Assembly: GCF_947495675.1 (NCBI RefSeq)
Contig: NZ_CANLZX010000005.1
Span: 148,854 to 212,853, forward strand
Direction of reading: 5' to 3'
Length of the DNA: 64,000 nt
From: an uncultured Algibacter sp.
Lineage (GTDB): Bacteria; Bacteroidota; Bacteroidia; Flavobacteriales; Flavobacteriaceae
The notes under the pieces were generated by a model. That model saw only the letters and a program-made list of their open reading frames with translations, searched no databases and was not told the origin of the DNA. Both the position numbers and the translations under genes were made by a program. Shown piece by piece: positions 1 to 10,250 of this stretch; within the stretch, counting starts at the first letter, position 1, and each line of letters starts with the position of its first letter.

Positions 1-101
1 TTTGGATTTGAGTTTACTTCTTCAAATCCGCTATCGCAACCAGTAATCATAAATACTGGGCTTAACGCAATAAGTAATATTAAATATTTAAGTTTTTTCA
101 T
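1..101 (-). CDS. SusD/RagB-like outer-membrane lipoprotein, N-terminal fragment
   Basis: Only the first 33 codons lie in the window; the gene continues beyond position 1. The reverse strand from the ATG at 99-101 reads a short basic start, a hydrophobic stretch and a lipobox ending in ITGC, followed by DSGFEEVNSNP, which is typical of the mature start of SusD-family glycan-binding lipoproteins. It begins only 12 bp after the stop of a SusC-like receptor on the same strand, the classic SusC-SusD order of Bacteroidota polysaccharide utilisation loci. SusD proteins cap the SusC pore and bind the oligosaccharide. The family call rests on the signal sequence and the neighbour, because the substrate-binding part is not visible. 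Confidence 0.8.
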   Translation of the reverse strand, partial: MKKLKYLILLIALSPVFMITGCDSGFEEVNSNP

Positions 102-113
102 TTTCTTTTTTTT

Positions 114-3100
114 TTAGAATTTAACATTTAAGCTAAAACCAATACTTCTTGTTGGTGGAATTTGAGCATATTCAAGACCTTGTTGACCTGTAGAACTACT
201 AAAAGCAGATTCAGGATCAATGTGTGGTGCTTTTTTGTAAAGAATAGCTAAATTTCTAGCTGTTAATCCAAGTGAAATTTGATCTACAGCTATGTTAGTA
301 AATAATTTAGATGGAAGTGTATAAGTTAATGAAAGTTCTCTCCATTTTACAAATGATGCATCATATACTGAAGATTCAGCAATGTTTTGAGAATATGTAG
401 ATTTAAAGTGTGTGTTTGCAGGAACAACTACATTGTTTTCAACATAACCTCCGTTTCCATCAGACATAACTCCTGTTCCAATAATTCCTGTTTCTCTTCC
501 TTGCATAGTTTCTTCAAGAACACCAGCATATTTACCCCAAGAGTTTGTTTGAGAATAAATATCTCCACCTTTTTTAACATCTATTAAAGTTGTTAATCTT
601 AAGTTTTTGTAAGACATGTTAATACCTAAACCACCTGTCCAGTCTGCATTAATATTACCTAATACTTTATTAGTAGGGTCTATTTGAGCAATACCATTTT
701 CGTAGATTATATCACCATCTTCAGTTCTTTCAAATGCAGGACCGTATAAAGCACCTACAGCTTCACCTTCTTGAGCAATTACATCAACATTCCATAATCC
801 TCCTAATACTACACGTCCATTATCTGTAGTTGGATCATCATCAATGTTTTGAGCTTCACCTACGTTTTTAGCAAAGTTTACATTTACACCTAAATTGAAT
901 CCATCAATATTTTTGATGATATCAGCACCAAGAGAAATTTCAATACCTTTATTTGTTATATCAGCAACATTATCCCAATAAGCAGTATTACCTGATGATG
1001 GGTCAATATCTTTTGCCATAATTACATCTGTAGTTTCTTTATTATAATAAGTAAAATCTAAACGTATTCTACTTTTTAATAAACGCGCTTCAAATCCAAT
1101 TTCTTTTTCTACAGTATCCTCATTTTTTATGTTAGGATTCCATAAAGTACTTGGGAAAAACGCAACAGGAGTTGTTCCCCATGGCTCACCTGAAAATGAA
1201 AAGCTAGGTTCGATACTATAAGGTGCTAATGGACCTGCACTACCAGTTTTAGACCATCCACCTCTTACTTTTAAGTAAGATACAACATCGTTAGGCATAT
1301 CAAAAATATCACTAATAATAGCACTACCTGTTACACTAGGGTAAAAGAAGCTATTGTTTTGTAATGGTAATACAGAAGCCCAGTCATTTCTTCCTGTAAC
1401 ATCTAAGAATAAAAAGTCTTTATAAGAAATCCCCATAAAACCAAATACACTATTAATTTTTCTGTCTTGTTGATCCATGAATAATTCTGAAGACACACCG
1501 TCTCTTGTATTTGAGATGTTGTATAGACCAGGAATTTGTAATTCTGGAGCAATCATTTGTAATCTGTGGTAGTTGTTAACCATGTTGTTACCACCAACGT
1601 TAGCATTAAACTTAACATCTTCTCCTATATCAGTATTATAACTTAATATGGCTTGAGAGTTAATCTCGTATCTAGTACGTTGGAATTCTTCATAAGAACC
1701 TCTTACACTTTGGTAAGTACCAAAATCACGTCTTTTTGTATCCAAAGAGCTAAAGTAATCAATACCTGTTTGAGCACTAAAAGATAATTTATCACTTATT
1801 TGATAGTTAATAGAGAAGTTTCCTAATAATCTATTTCTATCAAAAGTGTTAGTATTAGTATCTAAAGTCCAGTAAGGGTTGTTGTTGTAAGCTAAGTTCC
1901 AGTTTATTGGAGTGGCTACATCAGCACCAGCAGCAAATCCTGTAGGTAAGTTTTTGTAGTCTCTTAAAGCATTCCAGTCAACATTACGACCAGACCATAC
2001 AATTTGTCCTAACTGGTTGTTAGAATCTCCATAACCTACAGATGGTAAGTTATCACTTTCAGTTTTAATATAATTTGCACTTAAACCTACTGTCCACTTG
2101 TCAGATAAGTTTAGGTTTATTTTTCCACTAAAGTTATACTTTTTCAAATCAGTATTGTAAAGAATACCTTTTTGGTCAGTTAAACCAATTGAGATTCTAC
2201 CATTGTAGTCATCATTTCCTTTAGAAAAAGATAAATTGTTATTAGTAGTTAATCCAGTTTCAAAAAAGTCTTTAATGTTATCAGGTTGAGATACCCATGG
2301 TAATGCTTCACCGTTTTCAGAATTCCATTGAATAAATTCTAATCCAGCATCTAAAGCAGGACCCCAACTTTCATCAACACCACCATCGCCTGTAACACCG
2401 TCTGTAAACTCAAAATAAGTAGAACTTGGTCCTTGACCATAAGAGTTTTGATAATCTGGTAATACATATGCGTTTTCAACACTAACGCTAGAAGAAAATT
2501 CAATTCCTAATCTGTTGTTGTTTTTACCAGACTTGGTAGTAACAACAATAACACCATTAGAACCACGCATACCATAAAGAGATGTAGCTGCACCACCTTT
2601 TAATACGTTAAGTGTTTCAATATCATCTTGATTTAAATCGGCTAATCCATTTGGTGTACTATTACCTCCTGAGTCATTAGAATCTCCATAAGAAGTGTTA
2701 TCCATTACAACACCATCAACTACCACTAAAGGTTGTGCATCTCCACTAATAGAAGAGATACCTCTAATTACTATTCTACTTTCAGCACCAACGGCACCAG
2801 AAGCACTAGTAACACTTACCCCAGCAATTTTACCACTTAAAGAGTTTACAATATTTGCATCTCTTACTGTAGTAATATCATCTGAAGATACACTTTGTGT
2901 AGAGTATCCAAGGGCTTTTTCGTCTCTTTTAATACCTAATGCAGTAACTACTACCTCTTCTAATGCTTCAGCATCTTCTTGTAGAGTAATATTAATTGAA
3001 TTGGACGCTCCAACTTTAACTTCTTTCGTAGTATAACCAACAAAACTAAATACAAGAGTACTCCCTTGATTAGCATTTATTGAATATTTACCATCGAAAT

Positions 3101-3266
3101 CTGAAGATGTACCTGAAGAAGTACCTTTAACTAAGACAGTAGCTCCAGGTAACGGTAAACCAGATCCATCTGATACTATACCTGAAATTGTCTTTTCTTG
3201 TGCAAACGATAGTTGCACAACCAACGCTAGTAATAGCGTTAGAATTCCACTAAACTTTGTTTTCAT
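114..3266 (-). CDS. SusC/RagA-family TonB-dependent outer-membrane receptor
   Basis: A 1050-residue TonB-linked oligosaccharide importer. I start it at the ATG at 3264-3266 (MKTKFSGIL), which begins a clear signal peptide ending near FAQE; the open frame runs ten codons further upstream without signal-like sequence. After the signal come a carboxypeptidase-regulatory-like domain (ISGIVSDGSGLPLPGATVLV), a plug domain with the SusC signature around SLYGMRGSNGVIVVTTK, and a long beta-barrel ending in an aromatic C-terminus (LNVKF). It transports glycan fragments across the outer membrane using TonB energy, with the SusD-like partner that follows 12 bp downstream. The substrate cannot be told from sequence. 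Confidence 0.95.
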   Translation of the reverse strand: MKTKFSGILTLLLALVVQLSFAQEKTISGIVSDGSGLPLPGATVLVKGTSSGTSSDFDGKYSINANQGSTLVFSFVGYTTKEVKVGASNSINITLQEDAEALEEVVVTALGIKRDEKALGYSTQSVSSDDITTVRDANIVNSLSGKIAGVSVTSASGAVGAESRIVIRGISSISGDAQPLVVVDGVVMDNTSYGDSNDSGGNSTPNGLADLNQDDIETLNVLKGGAATSLYGMRGSNGVIVVTTKSGKNNNRLGIEFSSSVSVENAYVLPDYQNSYGQGPSSTYFEFTDGVTGDGGVDESWGPALDAGLEFIQWNSENGEALPWVSQPDNIKDFFETGLTTNNNLSFSKGNDDYNGRISIGLTDQKGILYNTDLKKYNFSGKINLNLSDKWTVGLSANYIKTESDNLPSVGYGDSNNQLGQIVWSGRNVDWNALRDYKNLPTGFAAGADVATPINWNLAYNNNPYWTLDTNTNTFDRNRLLGNFSINYQISDKLSFSAQTGIDYFSSLDTKRRDFGTYQSVRGSYEEFQRTRYEINSQAILSYNTDIGEDVKFNANVGGNNMVNNYHRLQMIAPELQIPGLYNISNTRDGVSSELFMDQQDRKINSVFGFMGISYKDFLFLDVTGRNDWASVLPLQNNSFFYPSVTGSAIISDIFDMPNDVVSYLKVRGGWSKTGSAGPLAPYSIEPSFSFSGEPWGTTPVAFFPSTLWNPNIKNEDTVEKEIGFEARLLKSRIRLDFTYYNKETTDVIMAKDIDPSSGNTAYWDNVADITNKGIEISLGADIIKNIDGFNLGVNVNFAKNVGEAQNIDDDPTTDNGRVVLGGLWNVDVIAQEGEAVGALYGPAFERTEDGDIIYENGIAQIDPTNKVLGNINADWTGGLGINMSYKNLRLTTLIDVKKGGDIYSQTNSWGKYAGVLEETMQGRETGIIGTGVMSDGNGGYVENNVVVPANTHFKSTYSQNIAESSVYDASFVKWRELSLTYTLPSKLFTNIAVDQISLGLTARNLAILYKKAPHIDPESAFSSSTGQQGLEYAQIPPTRSIGFSLNVKF

Positions 3267-3383
3267 TTTATAATTATTTGAATTAGTCAATGCCAAAAAT
3301 CATAAAATAAAGTTAATAAAACAATAAATAATGGTTAAAATTTGATAAAAACCGAGAATTTTTAAGAAAACGATAATTTTATA

Positions 3384-5075
3384 CTAGAATTTTGCAGTCA
3401 AACTGAGATGTATTTTAGAATTTGTTAGTTTAAATTGGGTATTCTCATTTTTACCATTTGCGTAGTTAAATTTTAAAAGGCCTGCTTTTGTTAGAATTCC
3501 AAAACCAAAACCATAGCCAAAAAGTTTCTCCTTGGTATTCAATGTTTTATCCTCAAAATACCCAGCATCAATTATACTATGTAGATAAATTGAATTATTT
3601 AGTTTAAATCTGTATTCTGTATTTAGAGTGCTAAAAAATGTTGCAAATATGCTGTTTTCCTCAAAACCTCTTATGGAGTTTATACCGCCAAACCTTAATA
3701 ATTCATTTTCAAAATATGTGTCTGATATTAAATTGGATCCATTAACTCTTAAATAAATGCTGTTTTTATAGTTTAATGTAAAAATTTTCAAGGCATCTAA
3801 AGTGTAAGTGGTTTGTTTTTCAATGCTCGAGTTTGTTTTTCTGTTACCAGAGCCAAATTCTAAGAATATTTTAGATCGAATTTGGAAAAGTTGGTCATTA
3901 GCTTCTGGTTTTAAGTATTGGTAAGCAAAAGTATAATGGAGTGTTTTGTAGTCAGAAATTGATGTAGAAGTATTTTTGTTAAGTAGGTTGTTTGACTCAG
4001 TTGAAATTACACCAGCATATAATTTATTCATTGAATTTACCTGGTAATGTAATTTTCCAGATTGATTTACAGTTGTAAAAGAAGAATCTCTTTTAAAAAT
4101 TCTTAATAATAAATCTGCTCCTATAGGTGTTTTAAACAAATAGGGGAGTGAAATATTAGTTTCAAAGGTTTTTTGATCATTTTCATCACTCTTATAAAGC
4201 AGCCTAAAAGATTCACCAAAATTTAAATTATTGGTTAGATTTAAGTTTAGGTAGCCGTCAAATTCTAATTTATTTGTTTCTTCATTAGTTCCGAACCCTA
4301 AAAATCCATCAAATGCATTGCTTTTAGTTTTTTCTAGATATAGATATAAAGTTGTTGAGTCTTTTGAAAATAATATTTCAGGAGATTTAATTTCATTTGC
4401 AAAAATCAAGTTGTTTAATTGATTGGTTTTATTTTTAATAATGTCAAGGTTAAAAACTTGTTTTGGTTTAATCTTCAAGAAGTGTTTTAAGTAAGAACCA
4501 GGAAAGTTGTCGTAGCCTTTAACAAGTATATTGTCAATCGTTCTTTTTTCTAAAGAATTAATTGTCAGGGCAGCTTCAAGATTTGTTGAATCTTTAGTTT
4601 TTATATTGGTTAACTTTAATTTAGAAAAAGGAAGCCCTTTTTTTGATATTTCAGAATTAATAATTTGCAATGCATTCTCAGTTTCAGAAAAATTCAAAAT
4701 AAAATAATCATCATAAATATCTTCTGAAACTAAATCTAAGACAGACTGGTCAATGTTAGACCTATTATAGTAAACATAAATAGATTTGAATTTTTTTTTC
4801 AAGAAAATTTGAAAATGAAAAGTAGAGTCGTGTTATTTTTATAATTTGAGAGCTTTATTTTAAAAATAAAAAAAAATAAAAAGTGTATTTTTTAATGCGG
4901 TAATTTCAGTTTTAATAGAAAAAAAATCATCGTGTGTTTTTAAATATCCTAATGAATCGATAATTTTTGTTTCTAATTCAGAATTGCCGTTAATTTTTAA
5001 ATTAATGTTCTGACACATTATTTCGGTAGAAATAAGTGTATATATAATAAGGAGTAAAAAAGTAGTTTTTCGCAC
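3384..5075 (-). pseudogene. BamA/Omp85-like outer-membrane protein, interrupted by in-frame stops
   Basis: Two open segments in the same frame look like one protein. The first (4860-5075) gives a signal peptide ending MCQ and the start of a periplasmic domain. The second (3384-4802) gives the rest of the periplasmic region and a 16-strand-type barrel with the Omp85 hallmark GGINSIRGFEE and a C-terminal ...LSLTAKF. Between them TAA occurs in frame at 4860-4862, 4839-4841 and 4833-4835, while the flanking codons still read plausibly (NKALKL, then HDSTFHFQIFL). The second segment has no ATG near its start, only a TTG at 4800-4802. Most likely an inactivated surface-antigen-type protein; sequencing errors in the A/T runs are the alternative. 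Confidence 0.65.
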
Positions 5076-5179
5076 TTTGTTATCAACTGTTATTTGGTGT
5101 AAATCTAACGGAAAATCTAAGCTTATAATATAGCTAATGAGATTATTTTTGAAAACTCTTAAAAATTAACCAATTAGGA

Positions 5180-5210
5180 TTTGAATTCTAAATTTTAATT
5201 TCTACATTTG
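5180..5210 (+). promoter_or_regulatory. Promoter of the ribosomal superoperon (TTTG-N19-TAnnTTTG)
   Basis: TTTG at 5180-5183 and TACATTTG at 5203-5210 are separated by 19 bases, matching the Bacteroidota housekeeping promoter at both elements. A small hairpin (CCTCTT at 5215-5220, AAGAGG at 5224-5229) lies at the expected start of the transcript, ahead of rpsL. Confidence 0.8.
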
Positions 5211-5254
5211 CACCCCTCTTAAAAAGAGGATAATAAAATTTATATATAATATAT

Positions 5255-5629
5255 ATGCCAACAATTTCGCAATTAGTAAGAAAAGGAAGAGCCAAAATAA
5301 CCAAGAAGAGTAAATCGGCTGCTTTAGATTCTTGTCCGCAAAGACGTGGTGTGTGTACTCGTGTTTACACAACAACTCCTAAAAAACCTAACTCAGCAAT
5401 GCGTAAGGTAGCAAGGGTTCGTTTAACAAACGGTAACGAGGTTAACGCATACATCGGTGGTGAAGGACACAATCTGCAAGAGCACTCGATAGTATTGGTT
5501 AGAGGTGGAAGGGTAAAAGATTTACCAGGAGTTAGATATCACATTGTACGTGGTGCTTTAGACACAGCAGGTGTTTCAGGCAGAACGCAACGTAGATCTA
5601 AGTATGGTGCAAAACGCCCTAAAAAGTAA
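5255..5629 (+). CDS. rpsL: 30S ribosomal protein S12
   Basis: Decoding-centre protein of the small subunit, 124 residues, the usual length. The conserved loops are present: [12 protein letters not shown] with lysines 43 and 44 (streptomycin-sensitive type), and [12 protein letters not shown] with Asp89, the residue that is methylthiolated in many bacteria. First gene of the long ribosomal cluster, 45 bp after a strong promoter, and 21 bp before rpsG. The start ATG follows an AT-only stretch without a Shine-Dalgarno sequence, as is usual in Bacteroidota. Confidence 0.98.
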   Translation: MPTISQLVRKGRAKITKKSKSAALDSCPQRRGVCTRVYTTTPKKPNSAMRKVARVRLTNGNEVNAYIGGEGHNLQEHSIVLVRGGRVKDLPGVRYHIVRGALDTAGVSGRTQRRSKYGAKRPKK

Positions 5630-5650
5630 TTAAAACTTTAAGAAGAAGAC

Positions 5651-6127
5651 ATGAGAAAAAGAGCAGCAAAAAAGAGACCGCTTTTACCAGACCCAAAATT
5701 TAACGACCAGTTAGTAACTCGTTTCGTTAACATGATGATGTGGGATGGGAAAAAGTCTGTCGCTTTTAAAGTATTCTACGATGCAATTGATATTGTAGAC
5801 TCGAAAAAAACTGACGAAGAAAAAACAGGTTTAGAAATCTGGAAAGATGCTTTATCTAACGTTATGCCTCACGTAGAAGTACGTAGTCGTCGTGTTGGTG
5901 GTGCAACATTCCAAATTCCAATGCAAATTCGTCCAGATCGTAAAGTTTCAACAGCAATGAAATGGCTAATTAGCTATTCTCGTAAAAGAAACGAAAAATC
6001 GATGGCGTTACGTTTAGCATCTGAGGTTTTAGCAGCAGCTAAAGAAGAAGGAGCGGCGGTAAAGAAAAGAGTTGATACTCACAAAATGGCAGAGGCAAAT
6101 AAAGCATTCTCTCACTTTAGATTCTAA
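5651..6127 (+). CDS. rpsG: 30S ribosomal protein S7
   Basis: Primary 16S rRNA-binding protein that nucleates the head of the small subunit and lines the E site. At 158 residues it has normal bacterial length, with the conserved [15 protein letters not shown] start and the [14 protein letters not shown] hairpin near the middle. It sits between rpsL and fusA, only 3 bp from the latter, the ancestral str-operon order. In enterobacteria S7 represses this operon; no equivalent binding site was recognised here. Confidence 0.98.
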   Translation: MRKRAAKKRPLLPDPKFNDQLVTRFVNMMMWDGKKSVAFKVFYDAIDIVDSKKTDEEKTGLEIWKDALSNVMPHVEVRSRRVGGATFQIPMQIRPDRKVSTAMKWLISYSRKRNEKSMALRLASEVLAAAKEEGAAVKKRVDTHKMAEANKAFSHFRF

Positions 6128-6130
6128 GAC

Positions 6131-8257
6131 ATGGCAAGAGATTTAAAATATACTAGAAATATAGGTATTGCTGCACATATTGATGCAGGAAAAACTACTA
6201 CAACAGAGCGTATACTTTATTATACAGGTGTTTCTCATAAAATTGGAGAGGTACACGATGGTGCTGCAACAATGGACTGGATGGAGCAAGAGCAAGAAAG
6301 AGGTATTACAATTACTTCTGCTGCTACTACTTGTACTTGGAAGTTTCCAATTGAAAATGGAGAGCCTACGCCTGAAACTAAAGGATATCACTTTAATATA
6401 ATTGATACACCGGGTCACGTTGATTTTACTGTAGAAGTAAATCGTTCTTTACGTGTACTTGATGGTTTAGTATTCTTGTTTAGTGCGGTTGATGGTGTTG
6501 AGCCACAATCTGAAACTAACTGGAGACTTGCAGATAACTATAAAGTTCCAAGAATTGGTTTCGTTAATAAAATGGACCGTCAAGGATCAGACTTTTTAGG
6601 GGTTTGTCAACAAGTAAAAGATATGTTAAAATCAAATGCGGTGCCAATCGTTTTAAACATTGGTGACGAAGATGATTTTAAAGGTATCATAGATTTAGTA
6701 AAAAACAGAGCTATTGTTTGGCATGATGAAACTCAAGGGGCAACTTTTGATGTTATTGAAATCCCGGACGATTTAAAAGAAGAAGCTCGTAAGTACCGTG
6801 CATTACTTATTGAAGAAGTAGCTGGTTACGATGAGAATCTTTTAGAAAAGTTCATGGAAGATGAAGATTCTATTACTGAAGACGAGGTGCACGCTGCACT
6901 TAGAGCTGCTGTAATGGATATGGCAATCATTCCAATGATTTGCGGTTCTGCATTTAAAAATAAAGGTGTACAATTCTTATTAGATGCTGTATGTCGTTAT
7001 TTGCCTTCACCAACCGATAAGGAAGGTATCATAGGTGTTAACCCTGAAACTGAACAAGAAGAAATTCGTAAGCCAAGTGTTAAGGAGCCATTTGCTGCTT
7101 TAGCATTTAAAATTGCTACCGATCCTTTTGTAGGTCGTTTGGCATTCTTTAGAGCATATTCTGGTCGTTTAGATGCAGGTTCTTATGTGTTAAATAACCG
7201 TTCTGGTAAAAAAGAGCGTATTTCTCGTATATACCAAATGCATGCTAACAAGCAAAATGCAATTGATTTTATTGAAGCTGGTGATATTGGAGCTGCTGTT
7301 GGATTTAAATCTATTAAAACAGGAGATACACTTTCAGCTGAAAAGCATCCTATAGTTTTAGAATCAATGGACTTCCCTGATCCGGTAATTGGTATCGCAG
7401 TTGAGCCTAAAACTAAGGCTGATGTTGATAAATTAGGTATGGGCTTAGCTAAATTAGCTGAGGAAGATCCAACTTTTACTGTACGTTCAGACGAAGCTTC
7501 AGGACAGACTATTATTTCTGGAATGGGTGAGTTACACTTAGATGTAATTGTAGATCGTTTAAAACGTGAATTTAAAGTAGAGGTTAACCAAGGTCAACCA
7601 CAAGTTGAATATAAAGAGGCTATTACTGCTTCTGCTGATCATAGAGAAGTATATAAGAAACAATCTGGTGGTCGTGGTAAATTCGCAGATATCGTGTTTA
7701 CTGTTGAGCCAGCTGATGAAGGTGTTGAAGGACTTCAGTTTGAATCTGTAATTAAAGGGGGTAATGTTCCTAAGGAATTTATTCCTTCGATTGAAAAAGG
7801 ATTCAAAATGGCAATGGTTAACGGACCTTTAGCAGGTTACGAAATCGATGCTATGAAAGTTACTTTAAAGGATGGATCTTACCACGATGTGGATTCGGAT
7901 CAATTATCTTTCGAGTTAGCAGCTAAATTAGGTTTCAAAAACGTTGCAAAAGCGGCTAAGGCTGTTATTATGGAGCCTATTATGAAACTTGAAGTTATCA
8001 CTCCAGAAGAAAACATGGGTGATATTGTAGGTGATTTAAATAGAAGAAGAGGTCAAGTAAGTGACATGGGAGATAGAGCTGGTGCAAAAACTGTTAAAGC
8101 TACTGTGCCATTATCTGAAATGTTTGGTTATGTTACAACTTTAAGAACTTTATCTTCTGGTCGTGCAACATCAACAATGGAATTTTCTCACTATGCTGAA
8201 ACACCTTCAAATATATCTGAAGAAGTAATTAAGGCAGCTAAAGGAGTTGAATCGTAA
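6131..8257 (+). CDS. fusA: Elongation factor G
   Basis: Translocation GTPase, 708 residues. Visible GTPase motifs: P-loop AHIDAGKT at residues 15-22, the switch-I segment ERGITI, DTPGH at 92-96 and NKMD at 146-149, followed by the beta-barrel domain II, domain IV and a C-terminal domain V with [13 protein letters not shown]. It lies in the str cluster, but tuf (EF-Tu), which follows fusA in proteobacteria, is absent and rpsJ comes next after 11 bp. This is the only EF-G in the window; its place in the ribosomal operon marks it as the main translocase rather than a paralogue. Confidence 0.98.
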   Translation: MARDLKYTRNIGIAAHIDAGKTTTTERILYYTGVSHKIGEVHDGAATMDWMEQEQERGITITSAATTCTWKFPIENGEPTPETKGYHFNIIDTPGHVDFTVEVNRSLRVLDGLVFLFSAVDGVEPQSETNWRLADNYKVPRIGFVNKMDRQGSDFLGVCQQVKDMLKSNAVPIVLNIGDEDDFKGIIDLVKNRAIVWHDETQGATFDVIEIPDDLKEEARKYRALLIEEVAGYDENLLEKFMEDEDSITEDEVHAALRAAVMDMAIIPMICGSAFKNKGVQFLLDAVCRYLPSPTDKEGIIGVNPETEQEEIRKPSVKEPFAALAFKIATDPFVGRLAFFRAYSGRLDAGSYVLNNRSGKKERISRIYQMHANKQNAIDFIEAGDIGAAVGFKSIKTGDTLSAEKHPIVLESMDFPDPVIGIAVEPKTKADVDKLGMGLAKLAEEDPTFTVRSDEASGQTIISGMGELHLDVIVDRLKREFKVEVNQGQPQVEYKEAITASADHREVYKKQSGGRGKFADIVFTVEPADEGVEGLQFESVIKGGNVPKEFIPSIEKGFKMAMVNGPLAGYEIDAMKVTLKDGSYHDVDSDQLSFELAAKLGFKNVAKAAKAVIMEPIMKLEVITPEENMGDIVGDLNRRRGQVSDMGDRAGAKTVKATVPLSEMFGYVTTLRTLSSGRATSTMEFSHYAETPSNISEEVIKAAKGVES

Positions 8258-8268
8258 ATCTTAAGAAA

Positions 8269-8574
8269 ATGAGTCAAAAAATCAGAATAAAATTAAAATC
8301 TTACGATCACAACTTAGTAGATAAGTCTGCTGATAAGATTGTAAAAACAGTAAAGAGTACTGGTGCTGTTGTAACTGGACCAATTCCATTGCCAACACAC
8401 AAGAAAATTTTCACTGTATTACGTTCTCCACACGTAAACAAGAAATCAAGAGAGCAATTTCAATTATCATCTTACAAGAGATTATTGGATATCTACTCTT
8501 CGTCATCAAAAACAATTGATGCGTTAATGAAGCTTGAGTTACCAAGTGGTGTTGAAGTAGAGATAAAAGTTTAA
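8269..8574 (+). CDS. rpsJ: 30S ribosomal protein S10
   Basis: Head protein of the small subunit (and, in other bacteria, the NusE transcription antitermination factor). 101 residues with the family motifs [14 protein letters not shown] near the start, [10 protein letters not shown] in the long loop and [12 protein letters not shown]. It joins the str cluster (fusA, 11 bp upstream) to the S10 cluster, but is separated from rplC by 123 bp that contain a strong hairpin, so expression may change at this junction. Confidence 0.98.
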   Translation: MSQKIRIKLKSYDHNLVDKSADKIVKTVKSTGAVVTGPIPLPTHKKIFTVLRSPHVNKKSREQFQLSSYKRLLDIYSSSSKTIDALMKLELPSGVEVEIKV

Positions 8575-8627
8575 TAATTAAACTTACATGTCCTGAGCTG
8601 CGTGCGAGGGAAAAACGGTAAAAATAC

Positions 8628-8662
8628 AATTCAAGGCTGAAACGTATTTTCAGCCTTGAATT
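8628..8662 (+). terminator. 15-bp hairpin between rpsJ and rplC (attenuator or terminator candidate)
   Basis: Positions 8628-8642 and 8648-8662 are perfect inverted repeats around a five-base loop (CGTAT). The right arm runs into TTTTAAT, so it could act as an intrinsic terminator or as an attenuator inside the operon. I see no TAnnTTTG promoter between it and rplC, so downstream genes probably depend on read-through. Confidence 0.6.
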
Positions 8663-8697
8663 TTAATAACAAATAGTAATAAATTAAATAAATAATT

Positions 8698-9315
8698 ATG
8701 TCTGGGTTAATTGGAAAAAAAATCGGTATGACCAGCATCTTTGATGAAAACGGGAAAAACATTCCTTGTACAGTAATCGAAGCTGGACCATGTATCGTTA
8801 CCCAAGTCAGAACTGAAGAGGTTGACGGCTATTCTGCTGTTCAATTAGGTTTCGATGACGCGACAGAAAAAAGCGCTACTAAAGCAGACTTAGGTCATGC
8901 TAAAAAAGCGGGTACTTCTGTAAAACGCAAAGTTGTTGAATTCAAAGGTTTTGATGAGGAGTACAAATTAGGTGATGCTATAACTGTAGAACATTTCGCT
9001 GAAGGTGAATTTGTTGATATTGCAGGAACATCAAAAGGTAAAGGATTTCAAGGTGTTGTAAAACGTCATGGTTTCGGTGGTGTAGGTCAAGCTACTCACG
9101 GTCAACATAACCGTTTAAGAGCGCCAGGATCTATTGGAGCTGCATCTTACCCTGCTCGTGTTTTTAAAGGCATGAAAATGGCAGGAAGAATGGGTGGAGA
9201 CACAGTTAAAGTTCAAAATTTAAGAGTTTTAAAAGTAGTTACTGAAAAGAATCTACTTGTGGTTAAAGGATGTGTTCCTGGTCACAAAAACGCTTATGTA
9301 ATTATTAGAAAATAA
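8698..9315 (+). CDS. rplC: 50S ribosomal protein L3
   Basis: Early-assembly 23S rRNA-binding protein whose finger reaches the peptidyl-transferase centre. 205 residues, typical length. The start [14 protein letters not shown] and the central segment [14 protein letters not shown]...[15 protein letters not shown], which includes the glutamine methylated in other species, are clear. First gene after the structured rpsJ-rplC gap; its stop overlaps the rplD start by one base (TAATG), implying translational coupling. Confidence 0.97.
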   Translation: MSGLIGKKIGMTSIFDENGKNIPCTVIEAGPCIVTQVRTEEVDGYSAVQLGFDDATEKSATKADLGHAKKAGTSVKRKVVEFKGFDEEYKLGDAITVEHFAEGEFVDIAGTSKGKGFQGVVKRHGFGGVGQATHGQHNRLRAPGSIGAASYPARVFKGMKMAGRMGGDTVKVQNLRVLKVVTEKNLLVVKGCVPGHKNAYVIIRK

Positions 9316-9944
9316 TGAAAGTAGCAGTTTTAGATATAAACGGAAAAGACACAGGTAGAAAGGCAGACCTTTCTAAAGATGTGTTTGCTATTGAGCCTAA
9401 TAATCATGCAGTATATTTGGATGTTAAACAATATTTAGCAAACCAACGTCAAGGAACTCACAAATCGAAAGAAAGAGCTGAGATTTCTGGATCTACGCGT
9501 AAGATTAAAAAGCAAAAAGGAACTGGTACAGCAAGAGCAGGTAGTATTAAGTCTGGTGTATTTAAAGGTGGTGGTCGTATGTTCGGTCCAAGACCAAGAA
9601 ATTACAGCTTCAAACTTAATAAAAACTTAAAGCGTTTAGCACGTAAATCTGCCTTGAGTATCAAAGCAGGAGAGAAGTCAATTACAGTTTTAGAAGACTT
9701 TAATTTTGATACTGTAAAGACTAAGAATTTTACAGCAGTTTTAAAGGCTTTAGAGCTTGATAACAAAAAAACGCTCTTTGTGTTGGGTGGGTCAAATAAT
9801 AACGTATATTTGTCATCGCGCAATTTAAAAAGCTCTGAAGTTATAACTTATTCAGAAATAAGTACTTACAAGATTTTAAATGCAAATCAAGTAGTGTTAT
9901 TAGAAGGAGCTTTAGCAGGAATTGAAACAAACTTAAGTAAATAG
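9315..9944 (+). CDS. rplD: 50S ribosomal protein L4
   Basis: Protein of the peptide exit tunnel, 209 residues. The tunnel-facing loop KKQKGTGTARAGSIKSGVF...GGGRMFGPRPR, at about residues 62-96, is conserved; changes here give macrolide resistance in other bacteria and none of the typical insertions is evident. The ATG overlaps the rplC stop. In enterobacteria L4 controls the S10 operon by attenuation; whether the hairpin upstream of rplC is its target here is unknown. Confidence 0.97.
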   Translation: MKVAVLDINGKDTGRKADLSKDVFAIEPNNHAVYLDVKQYLANQRQGTHKSKERAEISGSTRKIKKQKGTGTARAGSIKSGVFKGGGRMFGPRPRNYSFKLNKNLKRLARKSALSIKAGEKSITVLEDFNFDTVKTKNFTAVLKALELDNKKTLFVLGGSNNNVYLSSRNLKSSEVITYSEISTYKILNANQVVLLEGALAGIETNLSK

Positions 9945-9949
9945 AAACA

Positions 9950-10240
9950 ATGAATATCTTAATTAAACCTATAATCACAGAAAAAGCGACAGCTGATAGC
10001 GAGTTAAGAAACTGCTACACTTTTGCAGTGAATACAAAGGCGAACAAGGTAGAAATCAAAAAAGCGGTGGAAGCTGCTTATGGTGTTTCTGTTGAAAAAG
10101 TTCGTACTATAAATGTCCGTCCAGATCGCAGTACTAAGTTTACAAAAACTGGTATTCAACATGGTAAAACAAATGCTGTTAAAAAAGCAATTGTACAACT
10201 GGCGGAAGGTGAAATGATTGATTTATACAGTAACATGTAA
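9950..10240 (+). CDS. rplW: 50S ribosomal protein L23
   Basis: Protein at the tunnel exit that forms the docking site for trigger factor and the signal recognition particle. 96 residues, with the family start ILIKPIITEKAT and the core segment KVEIKKAVEAAYGVSVEKVRTINVRP. Placed 5 bp after rplD and 10 bp before rplB in the standard S10 order. No Shine-Dalgarno sequence is seen, only AT-rich sequence before the ATG. Confidence 0.97.
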   Translation: MNILIKPIITEKATADSELRNCYTFAVNTKANKVEIKKAVEAAYGVSVEKVRTINVRPDRSTKFTKTGIQHGKTNAVKKAIVQLAEGEMIDLYSNM

Positions 10241-10250
10241 TTAAAGACAA

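Noticed and set aside
2695..3036. 113-codon plus-strand ORF inside the SusC-like gene
   Set aside because: Antisense shadow of a conserved receptor; low complexity in Ser/Thr/Pro arises from the reverse reading of the receptor codons.
6143..6418. ORFs on both strands inside the start of fusA
   Set aside because: They are out-of-frame readings of a highly conserved gene.
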